From WHSY01 sp050700385 (GTDB taxonomy: Bacteria > Actinomycetota > Actinomycetes > Mycobacteriales > Pseudonocardiaceae), in assembly GCA_050700385.1 (NCBI GenBank), contig JBOHGT010000163.1, positions 1 through 42,443 of the forward strand: DNA of 42,443 nucleotides. The letters are read 5' to 3'. The notes under the pieces were generated by a model. That model was given only the letters and a program-made list of their open reading frames with translations. It did not search any database and was not told the origin of the DNA. This document shows, piece by piece, positions 16,213-23,839 of this stretch. Numbering within the stretch: position 1 is the stretch's first letter; each line of letters starts with the position of its first letter. The translations under genes were made by a program, and so were the position numbers.

Positions 16213-17556
16213 CTACCAGCCGATGCCGACGTAGGTGTTGTCGTCGCGTCGCCGTTCCGCTCCCGGTAGCCGGACCAGGTCGATGACGAGACGGTCGTTG
16301 GTGCACCGGTCGATCGCCGAGACGATCACAGGCTCCCTCGTCCCGGCGATGCAGACCTCCGCGTGCTCCACCACCTCGTCGGCGTCATCGGTGAGCAACT
16401 CGCCGAGATGTGGCAGGCGCTCGGCGATGTAGGCGCGGTTGGCTCCGGTCAGGCGCGACATGCACACGTTCGCGTCGTAGATCTTGAGCTGGTAACCCTT
16501 GCCGACGAGACGCTCGGCGAGTTCCACCAGCGGGCTCTCCCGGAGATCGTCGGTGCCCGGCTTGAACGACAGGCCGAAGATGCCGACACGCCTGCGGCCG
16601 GACGAGGTGACCACGTCCACGGCCCGCCGCAGGTGGGCCTCGTTGGACGGGAGCACGTTCGCCAGCAGTGGCACGTCGACGTCGTGGTGGCGGGCCGCGT
16701 GCGTGAGCGCGCGCAAGTCCTTCGGCAGGCACGAGCCGCCGAACGCGAAGCCCGGCCTCAGGTACGCGCTGCTGATGTTCAGCTTCGTATCGGCGAGGAA
16801 GACGTCCATGATCGTGTGCGAGTCGAGGCCGAGGCTGCGGCAGATGGCTCCGATCTCGTTGGCGAAGGTCACCTTCACCGCATGGAAGCTGTTGTCGACA
16901 TACTTGGTCATCTCGGCGGCTGCGATGGGGAGGCGGAAGCGCGGCCCCGGCAAGCCGTCGTAGAGCCGCATGACCATCTCGCCGCTGCGGGGATCGCTCT
17001 CGCCCACGACGGTCTTGGGTGGGTCGAGGAAGTCCCGCACGCTCGTGCCTTCACGGAGGAACTCGGGGTTGAGGCATACGCCGAAGTCGGTGCCTACCCG
17101 CTTGCCGGACACCCGCTCGAGTGCGGGGATGAGGACGTTCTCGCAGGTTCGGGGGACCATCGTGCTGCGGAAGACGACGACGTGCCAGCCTGCCTTGGTC
17201 GCGAGTGCCCGTGCGATGTCCTCGGTGGCGTGCTCCAGGTACCGGGTGGACAGCCCCCCGCCCGGTTCCGACGGTGTCCCCACGCAGACCAGCGTGATGT
17301 CGGTATCGAGTACCGCCTGCTCCGGATCGTCGCTGACGGTCAGCAAGCCAGAGGCGACCGATTCCGCAGTCAGCTCCCCGATCCGCTCCTCGAGAACCGG
17401 AGACGTTCCCCGCCGGAGGAACTCGCCCTTGGCCGGGTTGGCGTCGACGCCGATCACGCGATGCCCACGGGAGGCGAGGCAGGCGGCGGAGACGCAGCCG
17501 ACGTAGCCGAGACCGAAGACGCTCAGCGAGACCAGGCGGTCAGGGAAGGCGGTCAC
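16213..17556 (-). CDS. GDP-mannose 6-dehydrogenase (AlgD-like UDP-glucose/GDP-mannose dehydrogenase family)
   Basis: This 447-residue NAD-dependent sugar dehydrogenase oxidises C6 of a nucleotide sugar to the uronic acid. GLGYVG (15-20) begins the Rossmann fold. The middle domain has HAVKVTFANEIGAI (225-238) and the catalytic Cys276 in AFGGSCLPKD. The sequence around HAVKVTFANE, DTKLN and LRPGFAFGGSCLPKD resembles AlgD more than Ugd, so GDP-mannose to GDP-mannuronate is my preferred reaction. UDP-glucose remains possible. The GTG at 17556 leaves a 12-residue lead before the fold and has no clear ribosome binding site. An ATG at 17592 is the alternative and would sit 8 bases behind the heparinase stop. 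Its product would feed the EPS and could make the polymer a substrate of the heparinase-like neighbour. Confidence 0.88.
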   Translation of the reverse strand: MTAFPDRLVSLSVFGLGYVGCVSAACLASRGHRVIGVDANPAKGEFLRRGTSPVLEERIGELTAESVASGLLTVSDDPEQAVLDTDITLVCVGTPSEPGGGLSTRYLEHATEDIARALATKAGWHVVVFRSTMVPRTCENVLIPALERVSGKRVGTDFGVCLNPEFLREGTSVRDFLDPPKTVVGESDPRSGEMVMRLYDGLPGPRFRLPIAAAEMTKYVDNSFHAVKVTFANEIGAICRSLGLDSHTIMDVFLADTKLNISSAYLRPGFAFGGSCLPKDLRALTHAARHHDVDVPLLANVLPSNEAHLRRAVDVVTSSGRRRVGIFGLSFKPGTDDLRESPLVELAERLVGKGYQLKIYDANVCMSRLTGANRAYIAERLPHLGELLTDDADEVVEHAEVCIAGTREPVIVSAIDRCTNDRLVIDLVRLPGAERRRDDNTYVGIGW

Positions 17557-17599
17557 GCGACGAAGCGTAATCGGGATCCACCCCTCGTACATCCCTCGC

Positions 17600-19753
17600 T
17601 CAGGTGCCCATCGCGGGCAGCTCTGTGTTCCCGTCACGGCGGACAGCGCTGCCGGCCCGTGTCGTGTCGACGGTGACGTGCCGACGCTGGCCGCGTTCGG
17701 CCCAGCCGATCTCGATGGTCCCGGGCCGCAGCGACACCCGGAGATGCTCGGCGGTGTCACGGCTGGTACCCAGCGGTCGCAGCAGGGTCGCGAGCGCGAG
17801 CGGGACGGGCGCCTCACACCGGCTTCCCACCAGCCATGCAGGTTCACGGGACTCCAGCCGACTCGACCACCATCCCAGGTCATCCCCACGTACCTCAAGG
17901 GGCGTGACGGGTGCGCTCGCGGCGTAGGTGAGCTGCAGGGCAGGCGTGCCGTCGCGGTGCGCGACGTGGCCTTCGTGGGTGCGGGTCGCCTGCAGCGAGG
18001 GGTGCAGCGGCCAGCAGGCGTCCGCACGGTGCCTGCCGTCACCGCTCAGGAGGTCGACGACGAGCACCGTGTCCTCGCCGGGCGAGGCTAGCAGCCACCG
18101 GCGGTGGATCACTGGGCCACGCAGTCGCTGGTAGCCGTCGTGCTCGGCGTCGACGACCCCGCGCTCCAGGTCGACCGAGTGCGTCGTGACCGAGGCGTGG
18201 TCGCGCCACAGGAACGGCCCAGTCATCACTGACTGGTCGGCGCCGTCCACGGCCACCGTGGCGTGCATCCGCGTGCCGCGGTGCGCGGTCCGCCAGTCCG
18301 GGTGGCCGTAGTAGCTGGCTGCGCCGGGATCCCCGATCAGCTCCCGGCCGTCCATACTCAACGTCAGTGCCAGCGCGTCGGCGTGGCCGTGGGCGGCGAT
18401 CGAGAGGTAGCCGAGCGGGCCGACGTCCATCGTGAGCCTGCGCCGCCCGGACCGCAGCATCACGAGCCCGCCATGCGGGGCGAACAGGCCCGCAGCCTCC
18501 GGCGCGGCTGCGTCCGCATCGTGTGCCCCCGGCCCGGCTGCGGCGATCCAGCCCGCGGTGAGGTCGTCGCGGCCGTAGCGGCGCGCAGGCGGGTTGCCGG
18601 TGAGCGCGGCGACGGCGGCAAGATGGCCGCGCACCGAGCGCAATGGCTCGGCGCCGAGGCGCAGCGCGAATCCCTCGTCGTCGTCGCCGTAGCGCGGCGC
18701 CGGGTCGCGCTCACCGACGAGGGCGGCGAGAAACGAGGCGCCGCGATCCAGCGAGCGGATGATCGCCGGTGGCGGCTCGTCGCCGCGTAGGCGCAGCAGG
18801 GCTGCCACGACGAGCAGCAGTTCGGCGGTGAAGACCTGGTAGGCGATGGCCTGCTCGGCGCCCGCGCCGTCGGGAAGGATCTGCCGGTCGGCCTCTACGG
18901 CCAGCAGCCGGGTCGCCCGCTGCTCCCACTGCCGGGCGGCCGAGAGCTCCGGGAAGAGGATCGCCACGGTGGCGAGCCCGGCGAGTTCCCCGACCAGGTG
19001 GTTGTTGGCCGAGCTGAACCGGGAGCGGTCACGCCAGCACCGTCGCGCGCTCGCGGCGAGCATCCGCACCGCCGCCCGGTAACGCTCCGGCGTGAGGGCG
19101 ACCGCGTCGCGAAGCCCCTGCAGTGCGACGGCCACCGAGATCGCGCGCACCCCGGCCTCGAACGCTCCGCGCCAGGCGACCCCGATGCCCGGCGGGTTAC
19201 GCGCCAGCCAGGAGTCGAGCTGGTACAGCGCCGCCTCCGCGTAACGGTCGTCTCTGGTGAGCAGCCACGCCTGCGCGAGCCACGGCAGGTGTTGTAGCCG
19301 GTTGAGCTCCCAGATCCACTTCGGATCGCCGTGGTGGGAGCGGTGGTCGATGCGGTCGGCGGGCACGGCAGGCCACTGCGTTCCCGACAGCGGGTCGCGA
19401 TGCCAGTCGATCGGGTCGTCCAGAGCCGCTTCAGGGTAGCCGAAGAAGGCGAACCGACCGCCGAGCGCCCCGTCCGCCGCCGCGATCACCGCGGCTGCCT
19501 CCTCGGGCCGCTGCTGCCCGAGCGCTTCCGCACGGGCACGGTCGAGCAGCACCGGGCGGCCCGCGCCGTCCCGGAACTGTTCGAGCAGCACGCCCCAGTC
19601 GGGATCACCGGCGCCGATCAGGGTCGCATCCGAAGGCTCCGCCCTGGGGGCCACACGGTCAGCGGCGTCCGCAGCCGCCCGGGACGCACGCCAGGCGATT
19701 TCGGCGGCCGACATCGACCGCAGCCGCCGCGCGTACCAGTTCAGCCGGGGCAC
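17600..19753 (-). CDS. Heparinase II/III-like polysaccharide lyase
   Basis: This 717-residue protein has an alpha-barrel N-terminal domain and a C-terminal beta-rich heparinase II/III domain. The latter is marked by AAHGHADALALTL, followed by GDPGAASYYG and a histidine-containing RGTRMHATV. The N-terminal NWYARRLRSMSAAEI is typical of the heparinase/alginate-lyase-like proteins in EPS loci. Such enzymes cleave uronic-acid polymers by beta-elimination, consistent with the uronate dehydrogenase gene next to it. The GTG at 19751-19753 has GGGAGG 6 bases upstream, so I reject the longer in-frame start. No clear signal peptide is seen, so export is uncertain. It may trim the polymer or remove mis-assembled chains. 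It is divergent from the CapK-like gene across 140 bases. Confidence 0.88.
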   Translation of the reverse strand: MPRLNWYARRLRSMSAAEIAWRASRAAADAADRVAPRAEPSDATLIGAGDPDWGVLLEQFRDGAGRPVLLDRARAEALGQQRPEEAAAVIAAADGALGGRFAFFGYPEAALDDPIDWHRDPLSGTQWPAVPADRIDHRSHHGDPKWIWELNRLQHLPWLAQAWLLTRDDRYAEAALYQLDSWLARNPPGIGVAWRGAFEAGVRAISVAVALQGLRDAVALTPERYRAAVRMLAASARRCWRDRSRFSSANNHLVGELAGLATVAILFPELSAARQWEQRATRLLAVEADRQILPDGAGAEQAIAYQVFTAELLLVVAALLRLRGDEPPPAIIRSLDRGASFLAALVGERDPAPRYGDDDEGFALRLGAEPLRSVRGHLAAVAALTGNPPARRYGRDDLTAGWIAAAGPGAHDADAAAPEAAGLFAPHGGLVMLRSGRRRLTMDVGPLGYLSIAAHGHADALALTLSMDGRELIGDPGAASYYGHPDWRTAHRGTRMHATVAVDGADQSVMTGPFLWRDHASVTTHSVDLERGVVDAEHDGYQRLRGPVIHRRWLLASPGEDTVLVVDLLSGDGRHRADACWPLHPSLQATRTHEGHVAHRDGTPALQLTYAASAPVTPLEVRGDDLGWWSSRLESREPAWLVGSRCEAPVPLALATLLRPLGTSRDTAEHLRVSLRPGTIEIGWAERGQRRHVTVDTTRAGSAVRRDGNTELPAMGT

Positions 19754-19893
19754 GGCAGCCTCCCTCTGGGAATACCGCAGCACGGTGACCGCATCCCGCG
19801 CTCGACCGGGTGCAACGTCTGCATCGGGGGGAACGATACGTCTGGTGCAACTCCTGTCCGCATCGCCGGTTCCGCGACCTGGAGGCAGGTACG

Positions 19894-21222
19894 GTGGCTC
19901 CCCCCGGAAAGCTGTTGAGTCTCCAGCACCGCATTCGCCGTGCGCACCCGATGCGGCTCGTGATGCGCAGCTCGCTGGACCGGATGGCGCACGCATCGCC
20001 CGAGGAGATCACGCGCTGCCAGGAGCGGCGGCTGCGGGCGCTCGTCCGGCTGGCAGCGACGCGATCACCTTTCTACCGGAACTGGTTCGCCGAGTCCGGT
20101 GTCGAGCCCCGCACGATCCGCACACTCGAGGATCTCCCCCGGCTGCCACTGCTCGAGCGACACCACCTCGCCGAGCGCAGCGCCGACTTTCTGGCCTACC
20201 CGCGGAATCTGGTATGGCCTGCGCACTCCAGCGGCACGACCGGATCGGTGGTCACCGCGTACCGCACGCCTGGTTCTTCGATATACGAGCTCGCGTCGCT
20301 GGAGCGCCAGTGGGGTTGGTTCGGGCTGCCTCGCGGGGCGCGCCGTGCCGTGCTGCGTGGTAGCGACTTCGCAGCCTCGCGGCCTGGGGTGGTGACCATG
20401 GAGCTGCCCGCGGCGCGCCAGCTGCTGGTCTCCAGCTTCCATCTCACGCCGGAGAACCTGCCGGAGATTCTGGCGGCGCTGCGGCGCTTCCGGCCGGACG
20501 CGATCGAGGCGTGGCCGTCCAGCGTCACCCTGCTGGCAGCCCTGCTGCGCGATGCGGGGCACCGGTTCCCCGTCCGAGCGCTCATCACCTCCTCCGAGGT
20601 CATCAGCGCGGCCCAGCACGAGCTGCTCCGCGACGTGTTCGCCGCCCCCGTCGCGGATCACTACGGCCAGACCGAGCGGGTGTCGATGGCAGGCACTTGC
20701 GAGGAGGGTAGCTACCACGTGTTCTCCGACTACGGGATCGTCGAGCTGCTGCCCGTCGACGGCAGCACGCGGCGGTGGGAGATCGTCGGCACGCCGCTGC
20801 ACAACTGGGGGTTCCCGCTCTTCCGGTACCGGACCGGCGACGAGGTCGCCGCGGCCCCGCAGGGACCGTGCGGGTGTGGCCGGGCGTTCCCGCTGCTCGG
20901 GGCAGTCGACGGGCGGGTGGAGGACGCCTTCACGGCGGCGGACGGCCGGCACGTCCCGCTGCCGCACACCCTCGTCAAGACGCTGACCGGGCTTCGCGAG
21001 ACGCAGGTGGTGCAGCGCGCGCCGGGCTGCTTCGAGGTCCGGATGGTTCCCGGTGCGGGGTTCGACCGTGCCACGACCGAGGCGCTGGCACGGCGCAACA
21101 TCGAACGGATCGTCGGGCAGGGCCAGACGGTCACCTTCCAGCTCATGGACCGGATCCCGCGCTCCGCGAGCGGCAAGCTTCGGCCCGCCATCGTGCTCGA
21201 CGACCTCGTCGGCCAGCGGTGA
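19894..21222 (+). CDS. CapK-like adenylate-forming enzyme (phenylacetate-CoA ligase family)
   Basis: This 442-residue protein belongs to the phenylacetate-CoA ligase/CapK group. The AMP-binding motif SSGTTGSVV is near residue 106-114, DHYGQTERV in the middle and FPLFRYRTGDE follows. The C-terminal lysine motif is SASGKLRP. CapK-type proteins are widespread in capsule and EPS loci but their substrate is rarely known. They may activate a carboxylic acid that decorates the polymer. The GTG at 19894 has GGAGG 8 bases upstream; an ATG at 19810 would add 28 unlikely residues. The stop is coupled to the next gene by GTGA. This makes two adenylate-forming enzymes in one locus, the other being at 4339. 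Confidence 0.88.
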   Translation: MAPPGKLLSLQHRIRRAHPMRLVMRSSLDRMAHASPEEITRCQERRLRALVRLAATRSPFYRNWFAESGVEPRTIRTLEDLPRLPLLERHHLAERSADFLAYPRNLVWPAHSSGTTGSVVTAYRTPGSSIYELASLERQWGWFGLPRGARRAVLRGSDFAASRPGVVTMELPAARQLLVSSFHLTPENLPEILAALRRFRPDAIEAWPSSVTLLAALLRDAGHRFPVRALITSSEVISAAQHELLRDVFAAPVADHYGQTERVSMAGTCEEGSYHVFSDYGIVELLPVDGSTRRWEIVGTPLHNWGFPLFRYRTGDEVAAAPQGPCGCGRAFPLLGAVDGRVEDAFTAADGRHVPLPHTLVKTLTGLRETQVVQRAPGCFEVRMVPGAGFDRATTEALARRNIERIVGQGQTVTFQLMDRIPRSASGKLRPAIVLDDLVGQR

Positions 21223-22631
21223 TCCGGGCTCGGCCGTGGCGCGGGGGCGCGGTCCTGCTCGGGCTGTCGTTGTCGCTCGTCATGTCCTGCGCGGGGCCAC
21301 CGGCCCTGCGGCCGCCACCTCCGGGGACACCGACTTCGAAGATGTCGGCTACGGCGCTGGCAGCCAGGGAGGTCGCGACGAGGCAAGCGTGCGGCAGCTC
21401 GGCGCCAGCCTTCCCCCGGACCGGCGTGTACTTCATCGCCCAGCAGGATCTGCCTTCCGCGCAGACGCTGGCCCGCTACGATCTCGTCGTCATCGACAGC
21501 GAGTGGGACAACAGGCTGCCGCGGAGCTTCTTCACACGGATCCGGGAACTCAACCCCCAGGTCACACTGCTCGCCTACGCCAATGTCGTCGACTTCCGCC
21601 CCCGCCTCGGCTCACCCGTCAACTGGGCGGACCGCTACGCCTTCGGGCGGTTCGAGAACTCCGTCGAGCACGACTTCCCGCGACAGTGGCTGGCGCGCAC
21701 CAGCGAGGGGACGGTCGTGAGCGAGTGGCCCGAGACCCTCATGACCAACCTCACCGATCAGGCCCCCCGGGCCGACGGGCAGGAGTTCGCCGAGTACGCC
21801 GCCGAGTGGGTCGCAGGCCGGGTATACGCCACCGGGGTGTGGGACGGGGTCTTCATCGACGTCTGGGGTGACCGGATCTACGGGGCGACGGAGCAGCGCT
21901 GGGATGTCGACGGCGACGGCACGGACGAGGCCGAGGCGGAGATCTACGGGCCGGGTGGCCCGTGGGAGCGAGGGGTCAACGCCACCGAGCGGATCATGCG
22001 CGAGCGCATGCCGGACGCTGTCCTCGTCGCGAACGGTGACCGGACGCTGCGAGACGAGCAACTCGACGGTCGGGTGTGGGAGAGCTTCGCGGATCCGAAG
22101 GTGCGGAGGAGCCCGGCGCAGGACCTCGAGGAGTACGTGACACTGACCGCCGAGGGTGATCACCGACAACCGGGGACAGCCATCACGATCAACCGCAGGC
22201 GTGCCGAGCCGGTGTCCGGCGAGAGCTTCCGCCGCGCCCGCTTCTTCCTCACCGCGACGCTGCTGCAGAACGGCTACTGGGCACCGATGGGCGCCCACTA
22301 CGGCCAGCCGGCCTACTACGACGAGATGGACGGCGCCGGCCTCGGCCGCGGCTACCTCGGCTGCAGCCTCGCCCCGAACCCGACCTGGTCGCAGCTGCAG
22401 CAGGACTTCGACGGCCGTGTCGGCCGGCTCGCCGATGGCCTGTACCGCCGCGACTTCGAGCACGGCCTCGTGCTGCACAACGTGGGCGCGCAGCCGCGCA
22501 CCATTACCCTTGAGAGGCCATACCGCCAGCTGGAGGGCACCCAGGATTCCGGTACGAACAGCGGCCGTGTCGTCGATTCCGTGACGGTGCCGAGCCGCGA
22601 CGGCCTCATCCTGCTCCGAGCGGAGAGTTAG
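21219..22631 (+). CDS. Putative glycoside-hydrolase-like lipoprotein (GHL15 type)
   Basis: This 470-residue protein begins with a lipoprotein signal: basic N-terminus, hydrophobic stretch 10-21, and lipobox-like VMSC with Cys24. The mature part looks like the putative glycosyl-hydrolase-like family 15 TIM-barrel proteins. It starts at GVYFIAQQDLPSAQTL, followed by YDLVVIDSEWD, LLAYANVVDFR, GVFIDVWGD and a late LLQNGYWAP segment. Asp and Glu residues at strand ends (IDSEWD, FIDVWGD) are candidates for catalysis. It would sit on the outer face of the membrane and could cut or trim the EPS. The activity of the family is largely inferred. The GTG start overlaps the CapK-like stop. The gene converges with a glycosyltransferase gene, and their stop codons overlap by 4 bases. 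Confidence 0.8.
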   Translation: MIRARPWRGGAVLLGLSLSLVMSCAGPPALRPPPPGTPTSKMSATALAAREVATRQACGSSAPAFPRTGVYFIAQQDLPSAQTLARYDLVVIDSEWDNRLPRSFFTRIRELNPQVTLLAYANVVDFRPRLGSPVNWADRYAFGRFENSVEHDFPRQWLARTSEGTVVSEWPETLMTNLTDQAPRADGQEFAEYAAEWVAGRVYATGVWDGVFIDVWGDRIYGATEQRWDVDGDGTDEAEAEIYGPGGPWERGVNATERIMRERMPDAVLVANGDRTLRDEQLDGRVWESFADPKVRRSPAQDLEEYVTLTAEGDHRQPGTAITINRRRAEPVSGESFRRARFFLTATLLQNGYWAPMGAHYGQPAYYDEMDGAGLGRGYLGCSLAPNPTWSQLQQDFDGRVGRLADGLYRRDFEHGLVLHNVGAQPRTITLERPYRQLEGTQDSGTNSGRVVDSVTVPSRDGLILLRAES

Positions 22632-23839
22632 GCGGTCCTGCCGGGCGTACCCTGATCGAGCAACCGCCGGTAGGCGTCGAGGAGATTGCGGCGCGACACC
22701 GCCCATGACAGCTGTGTCTGGACCCGGCGGCGGCCCGCCTCACCCATGCGCGCGCGGCGGTCGGGGTCACAGAGCAGCTCGTCGAGAGCGGTGGCGAAGG
22801 CGCGTTCGTCGTTGGCGGGGGCATAGGCGGCCGCCTCGCCCGCCGAGATACGTGCCTCGGTCAGCTCGAACGAGACGAGCGAACGGCCCATGGCCATGTA
22901 CTCGACGACCTTGTTCATCGTGGAGGCATCGTTGAGTGGGTTCTTGGGGTCCGGGGACAGGCACACGTCCGCGGTGGACAGGCATTGCTGCACGAAGTCG
23001 TCGGGCACGCGTCCGGTGAACTCGACACAGTCGGAGAGTCCGAGTCGCTCGGACAGCGCGACCATCTCGTCGAATGCGTCGCCGGTGCCCATGAAGATAG
23101 TGTGCAGGTCGTCGCGGCCGATCTCGTGACGCAGGTGTGCCAGCGCGCGCAACGCGTAGTCGACGCCGTCCTGGGGGCCCATCACGCCGAGGTAAGCGGC
23201 GAGGTACGCCCGTCCCCGTCGCAGCAGGGGGTCTGGTTCCCGGAGCACGAATCGCTCCAAGTCGGGTGCGCTGCGCACCACCGTGACCCTGTCGGGTCGC
23301 ATGCGTCCGCGCTCGATCGCCACCCGCCGGTAGGTCTCGTTGGTGGAGATCGTGGCATCGGCGAGGGCGAAGGTGAGGCGCTCGGCGAGCCCGGCCAGCC
23401 GGTAGAGCAGCGTTCCGGATCCGGGAAAGCGGGAGAGGAACAGCTCCGGGACGAGGTCATGGTGGTCGAACAGCAGGCGCGCGCCCCCCAGCTTGAGCGG
23501 CAGCGACATGAGCAGGAGCAGGTCCGGCGGGTTGCATGCGTGCACCACATCGACGGGTCCCTCCCGACGCACACGCAGCGACAGGCGCAGCGTGTGCCAC
23601 AGCGCCTGGCTGTATTCACGCACGTAGCCGGCCGGGCCGCCGGTCGCGGCCTGCAACGGGTAGCGCAAGATGCGGACACCGTCGATGGTCATCTCGGCCT
23701 CGGTGTCCTGCTTGCTGCCCATCGGGCAGATGACGACGACCTCGTACCCGGCCTCGACGAGAGCACGGCTCTCCTGCCACACCCTGCGGTCGAGCGGGAC
23801 CGAGAGGTTCTCGACCAGGATCAACACCCGCGCGCTCAC
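22628..23839 (-). CDS. Glycosyltransferase family 4 (GT-B fold)
   Basis: This 403-residue glycosyltransferase has the N-terminal pattern LILVENLSVPLDRRVWQE typical of the WcaI/WbuB-like branch of GT4. DVVHACNPPD and LLFDHHDLVPE follow in the acceptor half. The C-terminal donor half has ADVCLSPDPKNPLN and NKVVEYMAMG, which carries the conserved glutamate. It should add one sugar to the lipid-linked repeat unit on the cytoplasmic face. The GTG start overlaps the stop of the upstream gene by GTGA, and it is the last of five coupled minus-strand genes. A much longer in-frame extension into the upstream gene is rejected because the GT fold begins at this GTG. Confidence 0.92.
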   Translation of the reverse strand: MSARVLILVENLSVPLDRRVWQESRALVEAGYEVVVICPMGSKQDTEAEMTIDGVRILRYPLQAATGGPAGYVREYSQALWHTLRLSLRVRREGPVDVVHACNPPDLLLLMSLPLKLGGARLLFDHHDLVPELFLSRFPGSGTLLYRLAGLAERLTFALADATISTNETYRRVAIERGRMRPDRVTVVRSAPDLERFVLREPDPLLRRGRAYLAAYLGVMGPQDGVDYALRALAHLRHEIGRDDLHTIFMGTGDAFDEMVALSERLGLSDCVEFTGRVPDDFVQQCLSTADVCLSPDPKNPLNDASTMNKVVEYMAMGRSLVSFELTEARISAGEAAAYAPANDERAFATALDELLCDPDRRARMGEAGRRRVQTQLSWAVSRRNLLDAYRRLLDQGTPGRTA

